Positions 23,969 through 32,448 of a DNA stretch of 44,938 nucleotides are shown in pieces. Source of the stretch: Caldifarciminota bacterium (lineage in GTDB: Bacteria > Hydrothermota > Hydrothermia > LBFQ01). The notes under the pieces are model-generated. The model saw only the letters and a program-made list of their open reading frames with translations. It searched no databases and was not told where the DNA came from. How positions within the stretch are numbered: the first letter of the stretch is position 1; each line of letters opens with the position of its first letter. Location of the stretch: NCBI GenBank assembly GCA_027002825.1, contig JALWZG010000081.1, forward strand, positions 1-44,938, given 5' to 3'. A program made the translations under genes and the position numbers.

Positions 23969-24871
23969 ATGAAGGTTGCCGTAATAGGCGATGTGATGTT
24001 GGACGAATACGCCTTGGGGAGGGTTGAGAGGATCTCCCCTGAGGCCCCCGTTCCCATATTCAACTACATAAGCAGCAAATACCTACCGGGAGGTGCGGCG
24101 AACGTTGCCCTCAACCTCGCCCGTCTCGGTCTGACCGTCCACCTCTACGGAATAATCGGCGAGGATACGGAGGGTGAGGAGGTGGAGCTTCTGTGCAAGA
24201 GCGTGAACATAACCCCCTTCTTTCTGAAAAGCAAGCTCAGAACCCTGAAGAAGACGAGGTTGATATCAAAGTACCATCAGGTTCTGAGGATTGACTACGA
24301 GGAGAAATTCCTCAGGAGGGAGGCCCTCGATCTCCTCAACCTGATAAAGCATCGGGATTACGAGGCGGTGATCGTGTCCAACTACGATAAGGGTACGGTG
24401 GTTGAGGAAACCCTAAGCTTCGTCAGGGAAAACTTCACGGCCTCACTCAAGGCCGTAGATCCAAAGTCCCTCTTCTGGAAGTCCCACGGCTTCAACCTCG
24501 TAAAACCCAACCTGAGCGAGCTCAGGAAGGCCATGAACCTACCCCTTGAGGGTACGGACGAGGTGAGGGAGGCCACCAAGAGGGCGTTTGAGGAGCTGGA
24601 TGTGGAGGCGGTGGTTTCAACCATGGGGGACAGGGGGATGTGGATAGTCTCAAGAGAGGGTGAGTATTACGTGCCTGCGCTGAAGAGGGAGGTTATAGAC
24701 ATAACGGGGGCCGGAGACACCGTCCTGGCGTGGATGGTCTGGGGTAGGCTCCAGGGATACGGGTGGAGGGAGGCGGGGGAGATAGCGGCGAAGGCGGCAT
24801 CCCTAACGGTTTCCCATCTCGGCGCCTACGCCCCCACGTACGAGGAGGTTTTCAGCGTATACCCCGTTTGA
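23969..24871 (+). CDS. rfaE1: RfaE1-type heptose-7-phosphate kinase (PfkB family)
   Basis: This enzyme phosphorylates heptose-7-phosphate on the path to ADP-heptose for lipopolysaccharide. The 300-residue protein begins MKVAVIGDVMLDEYALGRVE, has ISPEAPVPIF and LPGGAANVALNLARLG (substrate-site motifs), and the PfkB signature DITGAGDTVLAWM with the catalytic Asp. The single kinase domain lacks the nucleotidyltransferase half of HldE, so a separate partner is expected elsewhere. The last 20 bases overlap the convergent ftsW-like gene. Other PfkB sugar kinases remain possible, though the N-terminus favours RfaE. Confidence 0.87.
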   Translation: MKVAVIGDVMLDEYALGRVERISPEAPVPIFNYISSKYLPGGAANVALNLARLGLTVHLYGIIGEDTEGEEVELLCKSVNITPFFLKSKLRTLKKTRLISKYHQVLRIDYEEKFLRREALDLLNLIKHRDYEAVIVSNYDKGTVVEETLSFVRENFTASLKAVDPKSLFWKSHGFNLVKPNLSELRKAMNLPLEGTDEVREATKRAFEELDVEAVVSTMGDRGMWIVSREGEYYVPALKREVIDITGAGDTVLAWMVWGRLQGYGWREAGEIAAKAASLTVSHLGAYAPTYEEVFSVYPV

Positions 24872-25961
24872 GATGGGACCTGGACGCGTCCAGCACGGCC
24901 CTGAACACGTATCCGAGGGCGAAGGCGTTGGCCACAAGGGCTGAGCCACCGTAGGACACAAAGGGGAGAGGTAGGCCGGTGGGTGGAAGCACACCGAGGT
25001 TGACGGCTATGTGGACAAACGAAAACGTGAAGAAGGTGATGGTGAAGCCCACGACCACAAACCTCCTGAAGGGATCCGGATTCCTCTGGGCGGCCCAAAG
25101 CCCGATCCATGTGATGAGTAGGACGGACAGGACTATCCAGAGCGCCCCTCCGGGTATACCCAGCAAACCGTACTCCTCAACGAGGTTGGAAAAGGCGTAA
25201 TCCTTATCCGCCGAGGGCAGATATCCGAGCTTTTGTAGGCCCATCCCGGGCCCCTTTCCGAAAACCCCTCCTCTGACTATTGAAACCTTCGCCTGCACCA
25301 CCTGTTGTGCCTTGTAGGTGTACTGCTTTGCTCCGAGGAATATGGCGATCCTCTCCCTGACGTGTTCAAACCTGAAATAACCCACAACCGAAATCAGAAC
25401 GGCGATAAAGGTCGTCGCGCCTATCTGCAGGGGTGTTGCACCGAGCAGGAAGAGCGTTACCATAACGCTGAAGAGCAGGACGATGGCCGTTGAAAAGTTG
25501 GGCTGGGCGAAGACGATGGAAACAACGCCTACGGTTATGAAGATGGACTTCCAGAAAACCCTGACCATGTTGGTTTTACCCTCCAACACGTAGAGCTTTG
25601 CCAGGTACATGATCAGGCTGTACTTCACCACCTCGGAGGGCTGGAAGGTGAACCCCCCCACCCTTATCCAACGCGTGGCCCCTCCGAAGCTTTCACCCGC
25701 CAGAAGTGAGAACAGGAGAAGGGCTACGGAACCGTAAAAGAGTAAGTCCACGAAGAGCGTCCCCTTCCACCTGTAGGCCCACATGCCGAACCCAAACGCC
25801 AGGACGCCCAAAAAGATCCTCAGGACGTTGTTGATGGCGAACGTCGTGATCTCCAGGTCGTAGACCACGACCTTGTACATGAAAACGCTCCACTGCAAAA
25901 GCATCCCCGCACTCACCAACCACACAAGCGCGAAGAGGTAGAGGGTGACCCTCCGGCTCAA
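24852..25961 (-). CDS. SEDS peptidoglycan polymerase (FtsW/RodA family)
   Basis: This integral membrane glycosyltransferase polymerises lipid II with a partner class B penicillin-binding protein. The 369-residue protein has about ten membrane segments. Signature stretches are FQPSEVVKYSLIMYLAKLYV, VFAQPNFSTAIVLLFSVMV, KGPGMGLQKLGYLPSADKDY and PPTGLPLPFVSYGGSALV. The PTG-PLPFVSYGG form and ADKDYAFS lean to FtsW/SpoVE, but RodA cannot be excluded. The start is TTG 25961, 6 bases after a TAAAAT box. The C-terminus overlaps the rfaE1 end on the other strand by 20 bases. Confidence 0.93.
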   Translation of the reverse strand: MSRRVTLYLFALVWLVSAGMLLQWSVFMYKVVVYDLEITTFAINNVLRIFLGVLAFGFGMWAYRWKGTLFVDLLFYGSVALLLFSLLAGESFGGATRWIRVGGFTFQPSEVVKYSLIMYLAKLYVLEGKTNMVRVFWKSIFITVGVVSIVFAQPNFSTAIVLLFSVMVTLFLLGATPLQIGATTFIAVLISVVGYFRFEHVRERIAIFLGAKQYTYKAQQVVQAKVSIVRGGVFGKGPGMGLQKLGYLPSADKDYAFSNLVEEYGLLGIPGGALWIVLSVLLITWIGLWAAQRNPDPFRRFVVVGFTITFFTFSFVHIAVNLGVLPPTGLPLPFVSYGGSALVANAFALGYVFRAVLDASRSHLKRGIR

Positions 25962-25967
25962 GCTGGG

Positions 25968-25973
25968 ATTTTA
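25968..25973 (-). promoter_or_regulatory. ftsW-like gene -10 box
   Basis: TAAAAT on the minus strand, 6 bases before TTG 25961. It mirrors the plus box at 26008, forming an inverted GGATTTTA/TAAAATCC pair. Confidence 0.5.
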
Positions 25974-26007
25974 CGGAAGTTTTGACCTAAACCTTCGTGT
26001 TCACTCT

Positions 26008-26013
26008 TAAAAT
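26008..26013 (+). promoter_or_regulatory. -10 box of the 26 kb secreted protein
   Basis: TAAAAT, 8 bases before ATG 26022. ATG 26016 is only 2 bases away and is therefore not favoured. Confidence 0.5.
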
Positions 26014-26021
26014 CCATGGGT

Positions 26022-27452
26022 ATGCCGGTGTTGGTTTCCCTACTCCCCTTCGCCAAGGGTTACGGTCTGGGTGCGGACGTGGTGGACGCCCCTAGTTTCT
26101 TGGTACAGGCCTTGGACGGCGGGTACGCCGTAAGGGCGGCCCGGTATTGGAGCTCCTCTTCACAGTACGACGGCGCCCTTATCCTGATGGACACGGCCGG
26201 TGGCCTTCGGTGGGCGAAGAGCTACGGTTGGGGTGCGGATCACGAGTACTTCTACGATATAGCGGCCGTCCCGGATGGTTATATCCTCGTGGGCTACACC
26301 CAAAGCGTGAGCAGCAGCTACGATATGTTCATCCTGAAGGTCGATCCCACGGGGGGTGTTGTGTGGTACAAGGTGATAGGTACACCAAGCGCGGACATGG
26401 CCCATCACGTCCTGCCCACATCGGACGGTGGACTCCTGATCACGGGTTTCACCTATTCCTCCGGCTCCGGAGATGCCCTTGCCGTGAAGCTGGATTCCTA
26501 TGGAAACCTGCTGTGGGCGAGGAGGTGGGGGACGGATAACTTGGACAAGGCTTACACCGCCGTGGAAACACCCTCAGGTTATGCCATAACCGGTTTTTAC
26601 GATTACTTTTCCCCTCAGGTCTTCCTCATGGAGATCCGGACGGACGGTTCACTCGCCTGGGCGAAATCCTACGATCTCGGAAACGATTCCAAAGGCTACG
26701 GGCTGGCCTACTCCGGTTCCGAGTTCTACATCACCGGACAGTTCGGCTCGTACGGTTCGGCCGACGCCCTTGTCGTGCGCGTGGACAACGGTGGCAACCC
26801 GGTTTCCGCCAAGTCCTACGATTTCTCAGGGGATGAGGACCTCTTCTACGGGGCGACGTTTGACGGCAACCTCGTCATCACCGGTACGGGTCGCTTCGGC
26901 TCCTACGATATGCTCCTTGTAAAGCTCTCACCCTCCCTTTCCCCCGTATGGGCGAAAACCTTTGACTACGGATGGGATGAGGGGTACGAGGTCATACCCG
27001 TATCCGGTGGTTATGCCGTGGGTTTTGGTGCGGGTTCTTACAACTCCGTCCTCGTTACGGACTCCGACGCCTCCTCATCCTGTTTGTCGGACGTGAGCCC
27101 CTCTGAGAGCGTTCTCTCCTTCAACTCCGACACGCTTCCGGCTGATTTCACCTACGGGACTCTATCCCTAACCGAATTCACACCTCCGCCCCTGTCGGAC
27201 AGCACACTCACACCCTCTCAGCAGGACCTCTGCCCCGCCGTTGGGTCCCAGGAGTGCGCCTACGGAAACGGAGGGTTGAGGTGGGAGGTTGTTGAGGGTG
27301 GTATAAGGTTTTCCTCCGAGAAACCCGTAGTCCTCCGTGTGTACTCCCCGGACGGCAGAGAGGTGTACAGAGGCGAGGTGAAGGGGGAAGTCCTTCTCCC
27401 CCTGAAGCGGGGGGTATACCTCTGGAGGGGTGGAAGGGCGGTGGTCAGGTAA
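26022..27452 (+). CDS. Secreted beta-propeller-like protein with T9SS C-terminal tag
   Basis: The protein of 476 residues begins MPVLVSLLPFAKGYG, a very short signal sequence. About seven repeats of roughly 50 residues follow. Each has a WAKSYG-like strand, a GY-I-V-GYT strand and an LVKLD-P-G strand (YILVGYT, LLITGFT, YAITGFY, FYITGQF, NLVITGT), suggesting a seven-bladed propeller. The last 55 residues (VVLRVYSPDGREVYRGEVKG, then a GVYLWRGG strand) form a type IX sorting domain. ATG 26022 is chosen over 26016 from the -10 position. A surface or shed protein is likely. The binding partner is unknown. Confidence 0.8.
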   Translation: MPVLVSLLPFAKGYGLGADVVDAPSFLVQALDGGYAVRAARYWSSSSQYDGALILMDTAGGLRWAKSYGWGADHEYFYDIAAVPDGYILVGYTQSVSSSYDMFILKVDPTGGVVWYKVIGTPSADMAHHVLPTSDGGLLITGFTYSSGSGDALAVKLDSYGNLLWARRWGTDNLDKAYTAVETPSGYAITGFYDYFSPQVFLMEIRTDGSLAWAKSYDLGNDSKGYGLAYSGSEFYITGQFGSYGSADALVVRVDNGGNPVSAKSYDFSGDEDLFYGATFDGNLVITGTGRFGSYDMLLVKLSPSLSPVWAKTFDYGWDEGYEVIPVSGGYAVGFGAGSYNSVLVTDSDASSSCLSDVSPSESVLSFNSDTLPADFTYGTLSLTEFTPPPLSDSTLTPSQQDLCPAVGSQECAYGNGGLRWEVVEGGIRFSSEKPVVLRVYSPDGREVYRGEVKGEVLLPLKRGVYLWRGGRAVVR

Positions 27453-27459
27453 AAGACCG

Positions 27460-30400
27460 CTAACGTACCACGGAGAACCAGACCTCAACCTTTTGATCCC
27501 TCGCCCTTATCCTCAGGAGGTAAAGACCGGGGGGAAGGGTGGGGAGGTTGATGACGTGGGTCTTAAAGCCCTCAAAGACACGTGAGGTTGAGAACACACG
27601 CCTCGCCTTCAGATCGAACACCTCCACCGTGGCCAGGGCGTCCCCTCCGAGGACAAATCGGACCTTCGCCTGTCCTCTTGCCGGGTTTGGATATACCACC
27701 ACGTTTTCCCTGCTGAGGAACGGAACACGCAACACGTAGAACCTCGCCTCAGGTGAGATGCCTGAGTCATAGGCGTTGTATCCCCTGATGACGAGCGTGT
27801 GAACGCCTTCCCTCTCCGTGTACACCTTTACGGCTACGGTCTCCTCCACCTCATCGTAGCTACCGTCAAGGGCGGACATGCCCAGCGTGTTCTCACCGTC
27901 CAGGACGATTTCCGCCCCCGTTATGGGATAGGTGGAGAGGATCACCCCCACCACCTCAACGCTGTCCCCGGAGCCCACGTACACGGTGTCCGGTGATACG
28001 GAGAGGACCTTGGCGGAGACCGAGGCGTTGGATACTATGCGGAAGGAGAAGCTGTCGGGTAGCATTCGGTTGCCGGAGAGGTCTGCGAAGGAGTCCACCC
28101 TTACCCTTACGGTGCTGTCATAGGGGAAGGGTGAGGAAGGGATGACGCGGAGTATGTTCACGTCCTCCCACACCTGCGAGTAGGTGTAGGTGGTGGAGCC
28201 GACGCTTATGTGGACACCGCCGGGGGTAGTCGTATCCATCTCCTCGGAGAAGACGAGTCTTATGTCCGTATGGGGTGAAACCCCGACATCTCCGTCAGAA
28301 GGCTCACTCAGGAGTAGGTGGGGACGCACGGTGTCGTTGAAGGCCACCCATACGCTATCGTACCCCACGTTGTTGCTCCGGTCGTAGGCGAAGGCCTTCA
28401 GGAGGTACACACCTGTGGGTACACCCGGCATGGCCATGCAGGAGGTGTCGGGATCGGTGTACAGGTTGCCGTCACAGTTGGTGGGCTTGCTGTAGGTCTG
28501 GTCCAAAAGCACCCAGTCCACCCTCTGAACACCTCCGGGATCGCTCACGTGCGCCCTGATCACATCTCCGGCGTTGTAAAGCGCCACGGTATCGTTCGCG
28601 GGTGAAATTATGTACACGTCCGGAGGCGTGTTGTCCTGACCGCTGCCCACCGTGAAGTTCACCGTTTTTGGAACCAGCCTCCTACCGTCCTCATCCAAAA
28701 CGGCGTCCGTAAACTCAACGCTCACCTCCTCTCCGGCCGTGAAGTCGGGGTACGGGTCAAGCGTGCAGTAGTCGGGCGTGGGGCAGCTGTAAAAGTAGCC
28801 GTGTGAACCTGAGATGCTTCCCGTTATGAGGACGTTCCCGGAGAGGGTTGTGGTGTCCATGTCCCTGGAGAACTGTACGGCGATGTTGGTGTTGGTGGGG
28901 ACTCCGGTCGCACCGCTGTCGGGTACGGTGAAGACCACAACCGGTCTGAGCGTGTCAACCTCCTGCGTGTGGAACGTTATGACCCTTGGCGTGAGGGGAA
29001 CGGTTCCGCTGAGATCCCTTACGCTGTCCGTAAACTCAACCGTCACCAGTTCCGAAGGGCGGAAGAGAAATGAGGGGTCAAGGACGCAGAACAGGTTGGT
29101 GGGACAGGTCACGGAGAAGGGGTAGTTCCGCACAGAGGAGCCGTCCCACCCGCGTACGCTTATTGACCCGACGTTTACGGATGAAGTGTCCACCTCGTCG
29201 GAGAACCACACACCGATGTTGGCGTTGAGCGGAACGTTGATCTCACCGCTGTCGGGTGATGTCAGGACTACGAAAAGTGTGCCGGGGGGTGGAAGCGGGG
29301 CCGTGCGGAAGGAGAAGGTGTACGGCACGAGGCCGTTCCCGGCCGTGTCCGTAATACCGGCGCTCAGCCTTACCGTTATGAGGGTGTCGTTTGGGAAGGG
29401 GGAATGGTTTATCACGCACGTGTCCGGAGCGGTACAGGAGGTCGTGAAGTAAACCGGAGGTGTTATGGAGACCGTAGAGGTGTTGAAGGTGGCCGGATCG
29501 ACGGGTTCGCTGAAGGCCACCCATACGGTGGTCGTCTCCGGAACACCTGTGGCGCCGTCGGGCGGATACGTGGAGGAGACGGTGGGGGAGAGCGTGTCAA
29601 TCAGGGCGACGGATGTGGAGCAGTTCACGGATACACTGGGAGGTGTTGTGGGGGAGAGGGGGTAGGACGTGTTGTTGTACAGGATTGGGGATGAGGAGGT
29701 CATCAGGTTGAAACCTGATGTTGAGACGGGAAGGGTTGCGGTGTCCATGGGTACGGAGGCGGTATCACACGGCCCGAAGCCCGGAGACTGTCTTAGGAAC
29801 ACGGCGGACGTAGCCGTGAAGGATTTTCCGACCAGGACGTGGTTGGAAGGTGTGGAGGAGATAGCGGCGATGTAAGAGGAGGACGTAAAGGTGTAAGAGG
29901 AGAGCACCCTACCGGACGTGTCCACCACGGCAACCCCACCGTATGTCCCCGGAGCGGATAATGAGCCGAACAGGATGAACCTCTCGTTGTCCAAGACCCT
30001 GACGCCGCGCACGTAGTGGTGGGATGTGGGTGAGGAGGTGGGGTAGAGCATAGACGTCCTTATGTGGTTTCCACCCGGAGAGAAAAGGGTGTAGGCCCAA
30101 CGTGCGTAGGAGGCGCTGTCCACCGTATAGGCCACCACGATCTTGCCATCGGGTAGGACGTCAAGGTACACACCGTTCTGGGAAAAGTTAAAGGGAAATG
30201 AGACCTCAACCACCCTCCTCCAGGATATGCTGTTCAGATCAACGCTCATGCTCATCACGTAGAGGTTGTTCTCATCTACGAGAAAGGCGGCCACAACGGC
30301 CGCAGGCGGGATAAAACCCAAATCCCCAAGGGCGTATCCGTTGTCCGGCGCGATGTTGCCCATGTTCAACACCTTTACGGTATCACCACCGACGATGACT

Positions 30401-30792
30401 ATCAGCCTGTAGAAATCGTTGAAAAAGTCGAACAGGAGGGCCACGGCCGTATCACCACCGACGGGTAGAACGGCCACCACCGTATCGTTTGTAAAACCAA
30501 CACCCGTCGCGTTGTTGGGCCAGGATATGGAAAAAACGTTGTGGTCGGTAATCCCCCATAGCGCGTTGCCCCGCAGTTTCAACCTTTTGACGTTGCCGAC
30601 AGATGTCGGTAAGTTCACGACCTCCAACACGTTTCCCACACTGTCGGTGGCCATCAGTATGGATACACCTGGCTGTGCTACGGAGTGTACAAAGCGATCG
30701 CCGTACCGGACGGCGTCAAGGACATCCACGGTGTAGATCCCAAACCGGTACTCCCTCGTGAGAAACACATCCGAGAGGAGCAACACCAACAT
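27460..30792 (-). CDS. Large secreted protein with Ig-like repeats and T9SS tag
   Basis: The 1110-residue protein has a short hydrophobic start (MLVLLLSDVFL). An approximately 370-residue propeller-like N-terminal part follows. Then come four SbsA-like Ig repeats marked by YPPDGATGVPE, SPDSGEINVPLN, VPDSGATGVPTN and EPSDGDVGVSPH. Each is followed by a W/R-V/L-FS-E-VDT motif. Two other Ig-like domains follow (AYDRSNNVGYDSVWVAF; VSPDTVYVGSGDSVEVV). The type IX tag includes VVYPNPARGQAKVRF and a GLYLLRI strand. AAAGGAGG precedes the ATG, one base after the stop of the barrel-protein gene, so the two are one operon. It is likely a surface adhesin or structural protein. Confidence 0.8.
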   Translation of the reverse strand: MLVLLLSDVFLTREYRFGIYTVDVLDAVRYGDRFVHSVAQPGVSILMATDSVGNVLEVVNLPTSVGNVKRLKLRGNALWGITDHNVFSISWPNNATGVGFTNDTVVAVLPVGGDTAVALLFDFFNDFYRLIVIVGGDTVKVLNMGNIAPDNGYALGDLGFIPPAAVVAAFLVDENNLYVMSMSVDLNSISWRRVVEVSFPFNFSQNGVYLDVLPDGKIVVAYTVDSASYARWAYTLFSPGGNHIRTSMLYPTSSPTSHHYVRGVRVLDNERFILFGSLSAPGTYGGVAVVDTSGRVLSSYTFTSSSYIAAISSTPSNHVLVGKSFTATSAVFLRQSPGFGPCDTASVPMDTATLPVSTSGFNLMTSSSPILYNNTSYPLSPTTPPSVSVNCSTSVALIDTLSPTVSSTYPPDGATGVPETTTVWVAFSEPVDPATFNTSTVSITPPVYFTTSCTAPDTCVINHSPFPNDTLITVRLSAGITDTAGNGLVPYTFSFRTAPLPPPGTLFVVLTSPDSGEINVPLNANIGVWFSDEVDTSSVNVGSISVRGWDGSSVRNYPFSVTCPTNLFCVLDPSFLFRPSELVTVEFTDSVRDLSGTVPLTPRVITFHTQEVDTLRPVVVFTVPDSGATGVPTNTNIAVQFSRDMDTTTLSGNVLITGSISGSHGYFYSCPTPDYCTLDPYPDFTAGEEVSVEFTDAVLDEDGRRLVPKTVNFTVGSGQDNTPPDVYIISPANDTVALYNAGDVIRAHVSDPGGVQRVDWVLLDQTYSKPTNCDGNLYTDPDTSCMAMPGVPTGVYLLKAFAYDRSNNVGYDSVWVAFNDTVRPHLLLSEPSDGDVGVSPHTDIRLVFSEEMDTTTPGGVHISVGSTTYTYSQVWEDVNILRVIPSSPFPYDSTVRVRVDSFADLSGNRMLPDSFSFRIVSNASVSAKVLSVSPDTVYVGSGDSVEVVGVILSTYPITGAEIVLDGENTLGMSALDGSYDEVEETVAVKVYTEREGVHTLVIRGYNAYDSGISPEARFYVLRVPFLSRENVVVYPNPARGQAKVRFVLGGDALATVEVFDLKARRVFSTSRVFEGFKTHVINLPTLPPGLYLLRIRARDQKVEVWFSVVR

Positions 30793-30793
30793 C

Positions 30794-32395
30794 TCAATCC
30801 TCCTTTAAGGCGGTCTTCAACCTGAAGTACACGTTCCTGTAGCGCTCGTTTTTCGGGTCAAGGAGATAGGCCTCCTTGATGTGGGCGAACGCCCCGACTA
30901 TGTCCCCCTTTTGGTAAAGCTCAAGGGCCTTCAGGTAGTGCAGGTGGGCGCTTTTCTTCATCTTACCCTCAACGTACGATAGGAGGGCGGAGGCCTCGGT
31001 CAGGGGGTAAACCTTGAGGGACTTCTCAAGGTAGTATTTGGCCCTCGCCCAGTCCTCCTTCTTTATGTGTCCTTTTGCCGTCTCAACGTACCTCTGGGCC
31101 GCCTCCCTGAGCTCCTTCATGAGGCGGATTTTCTCGGCATCCGTGGGGAGGGTGTTCAGGATTCTGGCCGCTTCAACGTACCTACCCCGCTCTATCAGCT
31201 TTTTCGCCCTCTCAAGCTTGCCCTCGCTGTACTTCTTTTCGGCCTTCCTCTTTATGTTCTCGGCGTTCTTCCGGGATTCAACCGCCCTTTTTACCCTCCT
31301 GTAGAGGGCGAGCACCTCCGGGTCGTCGGGGAACTCCTCAAGGAGGAGTAGGGTGTTGGCAAGGGCGTCCGAGTAGAGGCCGTTCTTCATGAGAACTTCA
31401 ACCCTCCTGATCCCGGACATCTTCTTCCTGTCAACCACCCTCTGCTTCAGGGCCATTATCCTCCTCTGGACGTTCAGGGTGGTGTCAAAGGCGTACGCTA
31501 TCTCCAGTTTTTGCAGGGCTATGGCCGGATCTTCCTCCTGTTCCGCCTGTTTGACGAGGTTTCGGGCGTAGGTCCGCGCCTGTCCCTCAAGCTTCTCTAT
31601 CTTCCCCTTGAGGTTTCTGATCTCCCTCTCCTGTGATGCTATACGTCTCTCGTGTTCCTCCAGTTTCCTCTCATGTTCCCTTATCTTTTCCTCAAGGGCC
31701 TTCTGCCTACCCCAGGATATGTTGAAACCTATGCGATGGGTTGAATAACCTATCCAGTAGTAGGAGTAATCGTAAGCGAAGGTCAAAGGTCCCACCTCCA
31801 AGGACATGCCCACAAGGGCGTTTTTCAGGGAGGGGGATACCCTCATGTTCAGGATGGAAAACGTACCCGAGAAGATAAAACCGCCGTCTATGTCCCTGTC
31901 CCCGAACAGTCTGAGGAAGGGGCCGAACCGGAAGTTGTCGTTCCGGGTCATCCCGCGCACGTAGAGCTCCGGTGTGGGTAGCACCCTACCGTAACCTATG
32001 TTCTGGAGTAGGAGAAGCACATCCCCACCCTTCAGGTTTCCCACAACCGCCGCGTTGAGGGTGAAGGCGTAATCCGTGTAGTTGTATATGCGCGAGGAGA
32101 GAACACCCGGTCCTATGCCGAAACTCCATCCCGCGGACCCCAGGGGTGCGTTCATGAATATGAGGTTCGCTCCGACGAAGACGGCATCGTAATCCCCGAC
32201 AATATCGCCGTTCTCATCCGTGCGCTGTATACCCGTCAGGTAGCCCGCCTTGAGGTTTCCCATGATCCTGTCGGTGGCGAAGGATACCTCCTCCTGTCTG
32301 AATCCCACGAAATACTCCCTGTGGTATATACCCACGCTCTTCGGATGAAGAGCGTACTCCGCGCCGTTTCCGAGATACCAGAACACAAAACCCAT
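30794..32395 (-). CDS. Outer-membrane barrel with coiled coil and TPR domain (PorV/PorQ-like N-terminus)
   Basis: The 533-residue protein has three parts. Residues 1 to about 230 hold alternating beta strands (PFLRLFGDRDIDGGFIF, FAYDYSYYWIGYSTHRIGF) of an outer-membrane barrel of the PorV/PorQ or UPF0164 kind. Residues 232-290 form a coiled coil (ALEEKIREHERKLEEHERRI). From about 300 to the end are TPR-like helices such as EDWARAKYYLEKSLKVYP and DIVGAFAHIKEAYLLDPKN. It is in an operon with a T9SS-tagged protein, which fits a role in export or anchoring. No typical signal peptide is seen at MGFVFWYLG. The PorV/PorQ match is judged by pattern only. Confidence 0.65.
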   Translation of the reverse strand: MGFVFWYLGNGAEYALHPKSVGIYHREYFVGFRQEEVSFATDRIMGNLKAGYLTGIQRTDENGDIVGDYDAVFVGANLIFMNAPLGSAGWSFGIGPGVLSSRIYNYTDYAFTLNAAVVGNLKGGDVLLLLQNIGYGRVLPTPELYVRGMTRNDNFRFGPFLRLFGDRDIDGGFIFSGTFSILNMRVSPSLKNALVGMSLEVGPLTFAYDYSYYWIGYSTHRIGFNISWGRQKALEEKIREHERKLEEHERRIASQEREIRNLKGKIEKLEGQARTYARNLVKQAEQEEDPAIALQKLEIAYAFDTTLNVQRRIMALKQRVVDRKKMSGIRRVEVLMKNGLYSDALANTLLLLEEFPDDPEVLALYRRVKRAVESRKNAENIKRKAEKKYSEGKLERAKKLIERGRYVEAARILNTLPTDAEKIRLMKELREAAQRYVETAKGHIKKEDWARAKYYLEKSLKVYPLTEASALLSYVEGKMKKSAHLHYLKALELYQKGDIVGAFAHIKEAYLLDPKNERYRNVYFRLKTALKED

Positions 32396-32409
32396 AACCC
32401 GCAGCCCGT

Positions 32410-32415
32410 ATTGTA
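32410..32415 (-). promoter_or_regulatory. -10 box of the barrel/TPR operon
   Basis: TACAAT on the minus strand, 14 bases before ATG 32395. Weaker case than the other boxes. Confidence 0.4.
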
Positions 32416-32448
32416 CAGCTGCGGCCGAAACAGTTCAAGCGGACGGGT

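Noticed and set aside
27440-27470. Possible hairpin GTGGT...ACCAC between convergent genes
   Set aside because: Arms are short, the loop is long and there is no T run, so it was not called a terminator.
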